Shown: positions 1 through 10,187 of the stretch, piece by piece
Layout: the number at the start of each line of letters is the position of its first letter
How positions within the stretch are numbered: position 1 is the stretch's first letter
From: Hippophae tibetana
Taxonomy: Eukaryota; Streptophyta; Magnoliopsida; Rosales; Elaeagnaceae
Direction: 5' to 3'
Assembly (NCBI GenBank): GCA_037013495.1
Contig: CM072811.1
Coordinates: 471,264-535,263 of the forward strand
Length of the DNA: 64,000 nt
Program-made: the position numbers and the translations under genes
The notes under the pieces: generated by a model
What the model was told of the DNA's origin: nothing
The model's database searches: none
The model's input: the letters and a program-made list of their open reading frames with translations, nothing else

Positions 1-618
1 AGATCTAATCTTTTATACCTTGGAATTAATATTTCAACCAATAGGACTCTTGTATTGGATTGTGTGCTTTGTGAGATTAGGAGTGTAAGTGAATTCAAAT
101 TCTTCATACTAAGATTGGATAAATTCAATATTAATAGATTTTTTATTAAAATCGGAAGGTGATTTTCAAATAATTATTATAGTAAATTCTAAATATTTTG
201 ACTATGAAAATAACTTATTTTATATATTTTAACTATAATCTTAAACGAGATTAAAAAGAATCAGAAATTTTAGATTTTTTATATCTAAACTTTTTCATTA
301 ATATTTTACATTATTTTAAAATTTTATTTATTGTTTATTTATGTCAACTTTTTGCATTTTAAATTTTTAGATTATCTCTCTAGGCCTCTACATTGAATTA
401 CACCTAATAGAGTGTTAAATGTTTATTTGTATTACTTGACTTGAATAAGTTAAGTAGAAGTTTAAAGGATAGGTCTTTCTCTTCATGCATTCATGACTTC
501 TCAAAAAGACACATATGTGGGGTCACCTACACCAATTCAAAGAGAAAACACAAATTAACCAATCACCTTATTATTTAATATATGTACAATTTACACATGA
601 GTCCTTTTCCTTCAAAAA

Positions 619-652
619 TATATATCTCCAAAATAAAAAGTAGAGATATATA
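619..652. repeat. Conserved intramonomer hairpin (example copy)
   Basis: TATATATCTC at 619-628 and GAGATATATA at 643-652 form a perfect 10-bp inverted repeat around a 14-base A-rich loop. The same dyad is visible in nearly every type A monomer. In type B monomers the right arm reads GAGATAAAT, shortening the stem to about 6 bp. The homologous place in the retroelement (about 14670-14720) shows only a 5-bp stem, so the strong dyad seems to belong to the satellite. Its function is unknown. Confidence 0.8.
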
Positions 653-864
653 AAAAAAGAAGGAAAATTAATAGTAGAAATTTTATACTATGACCCAATA
701 TCTTTATCAGAATTGGCTAAATATAAATGAAAATTATAGGAAACACTTACCGAAGAAGTCATTTGCATTTTATTCATCGTGAAAAAGTTATTTCAGAATT
801 AATTTGATAAATTTAATTGCTGTATAAAAATAATATTTTATTTATTTATAAAATCCTTTCATTT

Positions 865-3800
865 GATTCCTCTCGTGAGATTAATATTATGCACTATTTT
901 TTTGCTTTTTCGTACTTATACATATGTGAAACTATTAATTCATTTATATACAAAACACCTAATCTTTTATAGCTTTGAATTAATATTTCTATCACTAGGA
1001 TTCTTGTATTCGATTGTATGCTTTGTGAGATTGGAGTGTAAGCGAATTCAAATTCTTCATACTAAGATTGGATAAATTTAATATTGTTACATTTTTTTAT
1101 TAAAATCGGAATGTTATTTTCAAATAATTATTCTTGTAAATTCTAAATATTTCGACTATGAAAATAACTTATTTTATATATTTTAATTATATTCTTAAAC
1201 GAGATTAAAAAGAATGAGAAATTTTAGATTTTTTATATCAAATCTTTTTCATTCATATTTTACATTATTTTAAAATTTTATTTGTTGTTTATCTGTGTCA
1301 ACCTATTTCATTTTAAATTATAAGATTATCTCTATAGGCCACTACATTGAATTAAATCTAATAGAGTGTTAAATGTTTATTTGTATTACTTGACTTAAAT
1401 AAGTTAAGTAGAAATTTAAAGGATAGGACTTTCTCTTCAGGTACTCCTCACTTCTCAAAAAGAGACATATATGGGGTTACCAAGATTAATTCAAAGAGAA
1501 AACACAAATTAACCAATCACCTTATTATTTAATATATGTACAATTTACACATGAGTCCTTTTCCTTCAAAAATATATATCTCGAAAATAAAAAGTAGAGA
1601 TATATAAAAAAAGAAGGAAAATTAATAGTACAAACTTTATACTATGACCCCGTATCCTTCTCAGAATTGGCTAGATATAAATGAAAATTATAGGAAACAC
1701 TTACAGAAGAAGTCATTTGCATTTTATTCATCGTTAAAAATTATTTCAAAATTAATTTGATAAATTGAATTGATGTATAAAAATAATATTTTATTTCTTT
1801 ATAAAATCCTTTCATTTGATTCCTCTCGTGAGATTAATATTATGCACTATTTTCATGCTTTTTCGTCATTATACATATGTGAAACTATTAATTCATTTAT
1901 ATACAAAGGATCTAATCTTTTATATCTTTGAATTTATATTTCCATCAATAGGATTCTTGTATTCGATTGTATGCTTTGTGAGATTAGATTGTAAGCGAAT
2001 TGAAATTCGTCATACTAAGATTGCATAAATTTAATATTGATACATTGTTTTTATTAAAATCGGAAGGTTATTTTCAAATAATTATTATTGTAAATTCTTA
2101 ATATTTCGACTATGAAAATAACTTATTTTCTATATTTTAATTATAATCTTAAATGAGATTAAAGAGAATTAGAAATTATGGATTTTTTATATCAAATCTT
2201 TTTCATTCATATTTTACATTATTTTAAAATTTTATTTGTTGTTTATTTTTGTCAACCTCTTTCATTTTAAATTGTAAGATTATCTCTCTAAGCCCCTGCA
2301 TTGAATTAAACCTAATAGAGTCTTAAATGTTTATTTGTATTACATGACTTAAATAAGTTAAGTAGAAATTTAAGGGATAGGACTTTCTCTTCAGGCATTC
2401 CTGACTTCTCAAAAAGAGACATATATGGGGTTACCAAGATTAATTCAAAGAGAAAACACAAATTAACCAATCACCTTATTATTTAATATATGTACAATTT
2501 ACACATGAGTCCTTTTCCTTCAAAAATATATATCTCCAAAATAAAAAGTAGAGATATATAAAAAAAGAAGGAAAATTAATAGTAGAAATTTTATACTATG
2601 ACCAAATATCCTTATCAGAATTGGCTAAATATAAATGAAAATTATAGGAAACACTTACCGAACAAGTCATTTGCATTTTATTCGTCGTGAAAAACTTATT
2701 TCAGAATTAATTTGATAAATTTAATTGATGTATAAAAATAATATTTTATTTATTTATAAAATCCTTTCATTTGAATCCTCTCGTGAGATTAATATTATGC
2801 ACTATTTTCATGCTTTTTCGTCATTATACATATGTGAAACTATTAATTCATTTATATACAAAAGATCTAATATTTTATAGCTTTGAATTAATATTTCTAT
2901 CACTAGGATTCTTGTATTCGATTGTATGCTTTTTGAGATTATAGTGTAAGCGAATTCAAATTCTTCATACTAAGATTGGATAAATTTAATATATATACAT
3001 TTTTTTTATTAAAATCGGAAGGTTATTTTCAAAAAATTATTATTGTAAATTCTTAATATTTTCGACTATGAAAATAACTTATTTCTATATTTTAATTATA
3101 ATGTTAAATGAGATTAAGAAGAATTAGAAATTATGGATTTTTTATATCAAATCTTTTTCATTCATATTTTACATTATTTAAAAAATTTATTTGTTGTTTA
3201 TTTGTGTAAACCTCTTTCATTTTAAATTGTAAGATTATCTCTCTAGGCCCCTGCATTGAATTAAACCTCATAGAGTGCTAAATGTTTATTTGTATTACTT
3301 GACTTAAATAATTTAAGTACAAATTTAAAGGATATGACTTTCTCTTCAAGCATTCCTGACTTCTCAAAAATAGACATATATCGGGTTACCAAGACCAATT
3401 CAAAGAAAAAACACAAATTAACCAATCACCTTATTATTTAATATATGTACAATTTACACATGAGTCCTTTTCCTTCAAAAATATATATCTCCAAAATAAA
3501 AAGTAGATATATATAAAAAAAGAAGGAAATTTAATAGTAGAAATTTTATACTATGACCAAATATCCTTATCAGAATTGGCTAAATATAAATGAAAATTAT
3601 AGGAAACACTTACCGAAGAAGTCATTTGCATTTTATTCACCGTGAAAAAGTTATTTCAGAATTAATTTGATAAATTTAATTGATGTATAAAAATAATATT
3701 TTATTTCTTTATAAAATCCATTCATTTGATTCCTCTCGTGAGATTAATATTATGCACTATTTTCATGCTTTATCGTCATTATACATATATGAAACTATTA

Positions 3801-6800
3801 ATTCATTTATATACGAAAGATCTAATCTTTTATACATTGGAATTAATATTTTAACCAATAGGACTCTTGTATTGGATTGTGTGCTTTGTGATATTAGAGT
3901 GTAAGCGAATTCAAATTCTTCATACTAAGATTGCATAAATTTAATATTGATACAATTTTTAATTAAAATAGGAAGGTTATTTTCAAATAATTATTCTTGT
4001 AAATTCTAAATATTTCGACTATGAAAATAACTTATTTTATATATTTTAATTATAATCTTAAACGACATTGAAAAGAATCAGAAATTTTAGATTTTTTATA
4101 TCTAATCTTTTTCATTCATATTTTACATTATTTTAAAATTTTATTTGTTGTTTATTTGTGTCACCCTCTTTCATTTTAAATTGTTAGATTATCTCTCTAT
4201 GCCCCTGCATTGAATTATACCTAATAGAGTGTTAAATGTTTATTTGTATTACTTGACTTGAATAAGTTAAGTAGAAATTTAAAGGATAGGACTTTCTCTT
4301 CATGCATTCATGACTTCTCCAAAAGAGACTTATATGAGGTTACCTAGACCAATTCAAAGAGAAAACACAAATTAACCAATCACCTTATTATTTAATATAT
4401 GTACAATTTACACATGGGTCCTTTTCCTTCAAAAATATATATCTCCAAAATAAAAAGTAGAGATATATAAAAAAAGAAGGAAAATTAATAGTAGAAACTT
4501 TATACTATGACCCAATATCCGTATCAGAATTGGCTAAATAGAAATGAAAATTATAGGAAACAATTACCGAAGAAGTCATTTGCATTTTATTCATCGCGAA
4601 AAAGTTATTTCTGAATTAATTTGATAAATTTAATTGATGTATAAAAATAATATTTTATTTCTTTATAAAATCCTTTCCATTGATTCCTCTCGTGAGATTA
4701 ATATTATGCACTATTTTCATGCTTTTTCATCATTATATATATGTGAAACTATTAATTAATTTATATACAAAAGCTCAATTCTTTAATACCATTGAATTAA
4801 TAAATGAATCCATAGGATTATTGTATGCTTTGTGAGATTTGAGTGTAAGCGAATTCAAATTCTTCATACTAAGATTGGATAAATTCAATATTGATACATT
4901 TTTTATTATAATCGGAAGGTGATTTTCAAATAATTATCATAGTAAATTCTAAATATTTCGACTATGAAAATAACTTATTTTATATATTTTAATTATAATC
5001 CTAAACGAGATTAAAAAGAAAGAGAAATTTTAGATTTTTTATATCTAATCTTTTTCATTCATATTTTATATTATTTTAAAATTTTATTTGTTATTTATTT
5101 ATGTCAACTTTTTGCTTTTTAAATCGTTAGATTATCTCTTTAGGCCCCTGCATTGAATTACACCTACTAGAGTGTTAAATGTTTATTTGTATTACTTGAC
5201 TTAAATAAGTTAAGTAGAAATTTAAAGGATATGTCTTTCTATTCATGCATTCATGACTTCTCAAAAAGAGACATATATGGGGTTACCTAGACCAATTAAA
5301 AGAGAAAACCCAAATTAACCAATCACCTTATTATTTAATATATGTACAATTTATACATGGGTCATTTTCCTTGAAAAATATATATCTCCAAAATAAAAAG
5401 TAGAGATATATAAAAAAAGAAGGAAAATTAATAGTACAAACTTTATACTATGACCCCGTATCCTTATCAGAATTGGCTAAATATAAATGAAAATTATAGG
5501 AAACACTTACAGAAAAAGTCATTTGCATTTTATTCATCGGTAAAAATTATTTCAAAATTAATTTGATAAATTGAATTGATTTATAAAAATAATATTTTAT
5601 TTCTTTATAAAATCCTTTTATTTGATTCCTCCCGTGAGATTAATATTATGCACTATTTTCATGTTTTTTCGTCATTATACGTATGTGAAACTATTAATTC
5701 ATTTATATACGAAAGATCTAATCTTTTATACCATGGAATTAATATTTCAACCAATAGGACTCTTGTATTGGATTGTGTGCTTTGTGAGATTAGAGTGTAA
5801 GCGAATTCAAATTCTTCATACTAAGATTGCATAAATTTAATATTGATACAATTTTTAATTAAAATAGGAAGGTTATTTTCAAATAATTATTCTTGTAAAT
5901 TCTAAATATTTCGACTATGAAAATAACTTATTTTATATATTTTAATTATAATCTTAAACGAGATTGAAAAGAATCAGAAATTTTAGATTTTTTATATCTA
6001 ATCTTTTTCATTCATATTTTATGTTATTTTAAAATTTTATTTGTTGTTTATTTGTGTCAACCTCTTTCATTTTAAATTGTTAGATTATGTCTCTATGCCC
6101 CTGCATTGAATTAAACCTAATAGAGTGTTAAATGTTTATTTGTATTACTTGACTTAAATAAGTTAAGTAGAAATTTAAGGGATAGGACTTTCTCTTCATG
6201 CATTCCTGACTTCTCCAAAAGAGACTTATATGGGGTTACCTAGACCAATTCAAAGAGAAAACACAAATTAACTCATCACCTTATTATTTAATATATGTAC
6301 AATTTACACATAGGTCCTTTTCCTTCAAAAATATATATCTCCAAAATAAAAAGTAGAGATATATAAAAAAAGAAGGAAAATTAATAGTAGAAACTTTATA
6401 CTATGACCCAATATCCGTATCAGAATTGGCTAAATAGAAATGAATATTATAGGAAACACTTACCGAAGAAGTCATTTTCATTTTATTCATCGCGAAAAAG
6501 TTATTTCAGAATTAATTTGATAAATTTAATTGATGTATAAAAATAATATTTTATTTCTTTATAAAATCCTTTCCATTGATTCCTCTCGTGGGATTAATAT
6601 TATGCACTATTTTCATGCTTTTTCATCATTATATATATGTGAAACTATTAATTAATTTATATACAAAAGCTCAATTCTTTAATACCATTGAATTAATAAA
6701 TGAATCAATAGGATTATTGTATTCGATTGTATGCTTTGTGAGATTTGAGTGTAAGCGAATTCAAATTCTTCATACTAAGATTGGATAAATTCAATATTAA

Positions 6801-7530
6801 TAGATTTTTTATTAAAATCGGAAGGTGATTTTCAAATAATTATTATAGTAAATTCTAAATATTTTGACTATGAAAATAACTTATTTTATATATTTTAACT
6901 ATAATCTTAAACGAGATTAAAAAGAATCAGAAATTTTAGATTTTTTATATCTAAACTTTTTCATTAATATTTTACATTATTTTAAAATTTTATTTATTGT
7001 TTATTTATGTCAACTTTTTGCATTTTAAATTGTTAGATTATCTCTCTAGTCCTCTACATTGAATTACACCTAATAGAGTGTTAAATGTTTATTTGTATTA
7101 CTTGACTTGAATAAGTTAAGTAGAAATTTAAAGGATAGGTCTTTCTCTTCATGCATTCATGACTTCTCAAAAAGACACATATGTGGGGTCACCTACACCA
7201 ATTCAAAGAGAAAACACAAATTAACCAATCACCTTATTATTTAATATATGTACAATTTACACATGAGTCCTTTTCCTTCAAAAATATATATCTCCAAAAT
7301 AAAAAGTAGAGATATATAAAAAAAGAAGGAAAATTAATAGTACAAACTTTATACGATGACCCCGTATCCTTATCAGAATTGGCTAAATATAAATGAAAAT
7401 TATAGGAAACACTTACATAAGAAGTCATTTGCATTTTATTCATCGTGAAAAAGTTATTTCAGAATTAATTTGATAAATTTAAATGCTGTATAAAAATAAT
7501 ATTTTATTTATTTATAAAATCCTTTCATTT
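865..7530. repeat. Seven-monomer higher-order repeat unit (6,666 bp)
   Basis: The monomer at landmark 865 carries diagnostic variants (CACTATTTTTTTGC, CGTACTTATAC, AAAACACCTAATC, and CTTCAGGTACTCCTCAC further on). These reappear in the monomer at landmark 7531, exactly 6,666 bp downstream. After subtracting the inserted retroelement plus one TSD copy (9,357 bp), landmark 17841 lies 6,666 bp from 1818 and the adjoining text matches. The period is therefore continuous across the insertion. The match breaks at about 1880/17905, where the right copy switches to the variant seen at window position 1, nine monomers away. Unequal exchange has shuffled the unit. Confidence 0.85.
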
Positions 7531-8141
7531 GATTCCTCTCGTGAGATTAATATTATGCACTATTTTTTTGCTTTTTCGTACTTATACATATGTGAAACTA
7601 TTAATTCATTTATATACAAAACACCTAATCTTTTATAGCTTTGAATTAATATTTCTATCACTAGGATTCTTCTATTCGATTGTATGCTTTGTGAGATTGG
7701 AGTGTTAGCGAATTCAAATTCTTCATACTAAGATTGGATAAATTTAATATTGTTACATTTTTTTATTAAAATCGGAATGTTATTTTCAAATAATTATTCT
7801 TGTAAATTCTAAATATTTCGACTATGAAAATAACTTATTTTATATATTTTAATTATAATCTTAAACGAGATTAAAAAGAATGAGAAATTTTAGATTTTTT
7901 ATATCAAATCTTTTTCATTCATATTTTACATTATTTTAAAATTTTATTTGTTGTTTATTTGTGTCAACCTCTTTCATTTTAAATTATAAGATTATCTCTA
8001 TAGGCCACTACATTGAATTAAACCTAATAGAGTGTTAAATGTTTATTTGTATTACTTGACTTAAATAAGTTAAATAGAAATTTAAAGGATAGGACTTTCT
8101 CTTCAGGTACTCCTCACTTCTCAAAAAGAGACATATATGGG

Positions 8142-8146
8142 GTTAC
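8142..8146. repeat. Target-site duplication, left copy (GTTAC)
   Basis: GTTAC directly precedes the first LTR base TGATGAG. The same five bases follow the last LTR. The intact site GGGGTTACCAAGATTAATTC is present in the paralogous monomer near 1475, so joining the two flanks restores normal satellite. Confidence 0.97.
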
Positions 8147-8408
8147 TGATGAGTGCTCAAAAAGCACTAAAATAACCATGATTTTATGCACATTAATTAA
8201 TTAAAAATATATATATTTATATGTTTTATCATATATTTATATAAATTTGTCTTTTTCGGAATCACGGGTATTTTTATTGTTTTTCAAGTATTTTGGCTTA
8301 AAAATGCAACTTAAAGACTTAAAGAAGAATACTGGAAGCAATACATCACAAATATATTAATAAATAAATGCGGAAAGGTCGACAAATATGGAAAAATTGG
8401 ACAAAATG

Positions 8409-8736
8409 GGTCAAAAAGGTCAAAAATGTCAAAAAGGAGAAAAACGCGCCGCCGCGCCGCCCAGCCGCCGCGCCCCAGCACCCAGCTCCGCCCAAACTGC
8501 GCGCGGTACTGTTCATGCGCGCAGCACTACGCGCGGGTACTGCTCATGCGCGCAGCACTGCGCGCGGGTTACTGTTCACGCGCGCGCCGACACTCATTTT
8601 TCACGTGCAGCAGCCCCTGTGACGTCATGCTGACGTCATTGATGACATCAGCAATTCCAATACGCGTTTTTACATTTTTTAATATTTTTTTAACATTTTT
8701 TTACTCATTTTTTCTCTCCATCCTCACCTATAAATA
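8409..8736 (+). promoter_or_regulatory. LTR1 U3 promoter: W-box-like triplet, G-box, paired TGACGTCA, TATA
   Basis: GGTCAA at 8409-8414 and 8418-8423 and TGTCAA at 8427-8432, spaced 9 bp, are two reverse-strand W-boxes (TTGACC) and a variant. CACGTG lies at 8602-8607. TGACGTCA palindromes lie at 8620-8627 and 8631-8638, 11 bp apart, followed by TGATGACATCA at 8640-8650. TATAAATA at 8729-8736 is followed by a C-rich start region. W-boxes are bound by WRKY factors; G-boxes and paired TGACG motifs (as-1/ocs-like) by plant bZIP factors. That this LTR responds to stress or hormone through them is inference. Confidence 0.75.
8445..8591 (+). repeat. GC-rich minisatellite in LTR1 U3
   Basis: A very GC- and CpG-rich island in otherwise AT-rich DNA. 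Roughly 31-bp units built on TACTGTTCATGCGCGCAGCA plus CTGCGCGCGGGT recur two full times, then a degenerate copy ending in CACGCGCGCG. Alternating GCGCGC runs are present. The tract is not a gene: all three frames stay open only because stop codons are rare in GC-rich DNA. Copy number differs among the three LTRs. Confidence 0.85.
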
Positions 8737-8940
8737 CCCCCCTTCCATTCACTTCAAAACACACCTAAAATCACCTCCAAATACATTCTTTTCTCTCTTT
8801 TCTTAGATTTTTAGGATTCTTTAGTTTTTCTTATGTTTTCTTAGTTTTTAGCTTTTCTTAGTTAATTTCTCTTAGATTTAGAGTTCTTCCCTTTTTGGAA
8901 GAACTAGTTATGTTTTTGTAATATTTTAGCTCTTTGATTC

Positions 8941-8946
8941 AATAAA
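8941..8946 (+). terminator. LTR1 polyadenylation signal AATAAA
   Basis: AATAAA about 205 bp downstream of the TATA box, suitably placed to end the R region. Immediately upstream, AGTTCTTCC (8882-8890) and GGAAGAACT (8897-8905) form a perfect 9-bp hairpin with loop CTTTTT. Confidence 0.65.
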
Positions 8947-9267
8947 TGGGAGTGCAAATTCCACTTGGAGTTTTTCCAGCAACGGGAATAGCGTCGAAGT
9001 TCTGTAAGGATTTTATTTTCTTTACAGTTATTTTTATGCTTTATTCTTACATGTTATATTTAATTTGTCTGTGGTTAAATTTAACTGTGCTGGCTATTTA
9101 GTAAACATGATGTAATAATAACGTTGTTATGCTTGCGAAATATTAAATAGGTAAAAATCTCTAAAATGAATTGATTTTGTTTTTATTCATGATTTTATAT
9201 TAAGAATGTTAGAGAGAAATATATTATTTTTCATTACAAACTTAAACCTGAAAATTAGATTTTAAGG

Positions 9268-9639
9268 TTTAGTTATCCGGTCTGATTTAGAGTAGTGCTC
9301 TTTTATTTGATGGTACAATCGCCCGGTAGTTAGAGTGAAGCTCTATTTCAAAAGTTTTTATAAGAATTATTATCTGAAAATGTATTGATAACATGTTTTC
9401 GGTAGTGGTTTTAAAACTTGAAAGTTAGTACTCGGATAACTAAATTCTTGGGTTTAATTTGGACACCTTGAATAAAGTTTAAACTGTCTAACCCCACCAA
9501 AGGTGGCATTTAAATGGTTCATTTTCAATCTCTTAGAAAAAGGAATTAATTTAATTAGGCAAATTAGTTATCAACCCCACCCATAGGTGTTAATTGATTT
9601 GTTTAGTTAACAAAGAATATCTAACCCCACCAAAGGTGG
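9268..9639 (+). repeat. U5 inverted repeats and three CCACC-GGTGG hairpins (LTR1)
   Basis: TTTAGTTATCCG at 9268-9279 pairs perfectly with CGGATAACTAAA at 9433-9444. Downstream are three similar small hairpins: CCACC-AAA-GGTGG at 9494-9506, CACC-CAT-AGGTG within 9577-9589, and CCACC-AAA-GGTGG at 9627-9639. All are present in the other LTRs (the long dyad at 11343-11354 with 11508-11519 in LTR2). In the RNA these would fold in the 5' leader. A role in packaging, dimerisation or translation is only a guess. Confidence 0.7.
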
Positions 9640-9979
9640 TATTCATACAAAAAAGGGAGAATCAAGAAATATCAATTCATATCTTTAATAACCTAGATAA
9701 TATGAGCAAGCATAATTAACTTAGTTATTATATCCATAAATACTCCGCCATTATAAATGATACACAAAACCCCAAAATATCGTGACAGGATGTTTAGGAT
9801 TTAATTTCGATTTTAAAAGTTTGAATAATAAATTAAAAACCACACACATTCCTTCCTTAGATCGACCTTGGGAGTATACTTATCATTTTCTACGAAATGA
9901 TTCGTGCACTTGCGAGAGTTTTATAAATATTAAAACCAAAGTATTGGCAAGAATCGGCGATGCCGGTTTTCGCTCATCA

Positions 9980-10078
9980 AGTTTTTGGCGCCGTTGCCGG
10001 GGAAGGAATAACGGTTTTTAAATTATTTATCAAAATTTTAAAAACATTTTTGTGCTGTAAATAATTGTGATTTTTTTT
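9980..10078 (+). other. Leader with tRNA-Asp primer-binding site, duplicated left copy
   Basis: TGGCGCCGTTGCCGGGGA at 9986-10003, six bases after LTR1, is the exact reverse complement of the last 18 bases of plant tRNA-Asp including CCA. It would prime minus-strand DNA synthesis. The following AT-rich leader is identical to that after LTR2 but stops in an eight-T run at 10078, where satellite sequence begins abruptly. This copy is an orphan: no internal region follows it. Confidence 0.92.
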
Positions 10079-10187
10079 AATGTTTATTTGTATTACTTGA
10101 CTTAAATAAGTTAAGTAGAAATTTAAAGGATAGAACTTTCTCTTCAGGTACTCCTCACTTCTCAAAAAGAGACATATATGGGGTTAC
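10079..10187. repeat. Satellite fragment trapped between LTR1 leader and LTR2
   Basis: 109 bp of type A satellite matching 8038-8146 with two visible substitutions (AAGTAG for AAATAG, GATAGAAC for GATAGGAC). It carries the same rare variant CTTCAGGTACTCCTCAC and ends at the same GGGGTTAC. It is the duplicated left flank of the insertion and marks the breakpoint of a 2,041-bp tandem duplication. The junction shows little or no microhomology. Confidence 0.93.

Larger units (their letters stand above)
1..8146. repeat. Satellite array, type A (~953-bp monomers), left block
   Basis: Head-to-tail AT-rich monomers seen directly by a recurring landmark, GATTCCTCTCGTGAGATTAA, whose first base falls at 865, 1818, 2773 (GAATCC variant), 3728, 4682, 5624, 6578 and 7531. 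Spacing is 942-955 bp; the one 942-bp unit reflects a small deletion near 4820. Other fixed landmarks in each monomer are a GGGGTTACC motif, a TATATATCTC/GAGATATATA hairpin, CTATGACCC and GCGAATTCAAATTC, which holds an EcoRI site. Monomers fall into interleaved variants, for example CAAAAGCTCAATTC versus GAAAGATCTAATC at the same place. No gene is visible. The block stops at 8146 only because a retrotransposon is inserted. One segment of that retrotransposon is homologous to a whole monomer. The chromosomal location, centromeric or not, cannot be read from the sequence. Confidence 0.97.
8147..9979 (+). mobile_element. LTR1 (outer left LTR, 1,833 bp)
   Basis: Starts TGATGAGTGCTC and ends TTTTCGCTCATCA, bounded on the left by the target-site duplication. 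It is nearly identical to LTR2 and LTR3 over its length. Private differences include loss of 57 bp after AATGATA near 9764 that both other LTRs keep, CAAGTA instead of CAGGTA near 8287, and TTGATAAC instead of TTGACAAC near 9387. It contains promoter, GC-rich minisatellite, TATA, polyadenylation and U5 hairpin elements listed separately. The U5 end (AGATCGACCTTGGGAGTA, then GTGCACTTGCGAG) resembles the 3' ends of plant Athila-type LTRs as I recall them. Confidence 0.96.

Noticed and set aside
863-1075. Recurring 70-85 codon open frames in satellite monomers (for example 863-1075, 1816-2028, 19747-19959, 40681-40938)
   Set aside because: They recur only because the monomer recurs, begin at TTG in most cases, lie in several overlapping frames, are interrupted in many monomers, and resemble no protein family I know. 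The homologous stretch in the retroelement is not open.
7237-7443. 68-codon minus-strand frame (also 22317-22523 and 29944-30150)
   Set aside because: Antisense to a satellite segment, present only in monomers that happen to lack stops.
8368-8806. Overlapping 70-150 codon frames over the GC-rich LTR tract (also 10373-10881 and 15793-16258)
   Set aside because: Arginine/alanine-rich frames open in several phases because the GC-rich minisatellite lacks stops; they include the promoter and TATA box.
9986-10003. A tRNA gene
   Set aside because: Only the 18-base complement of the tRNA-Asp 3' end is present, at the correct distance from the LTR for a primer-binding site; no cloverleaf surrounds it.
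9782-10021. 79-84 codon frames at LTR ends (9782-10021, 11914-12153, 17301-17555)
   Set aside because: They lie in U5 and run across the LTR end into the primer site or into satellite, so the reading frame is chance. The conserved stretch is a nucleotide feature of Athila-type LTR ends.
8147-10078. LTR1 as an independent solo LTR or second insertion
   Set aside because: It is followed by the primer site and leader, and both LTR1 and LTR2 sit at the same base of the same 109-bp flank variant. One duplicated insertion explains this better.
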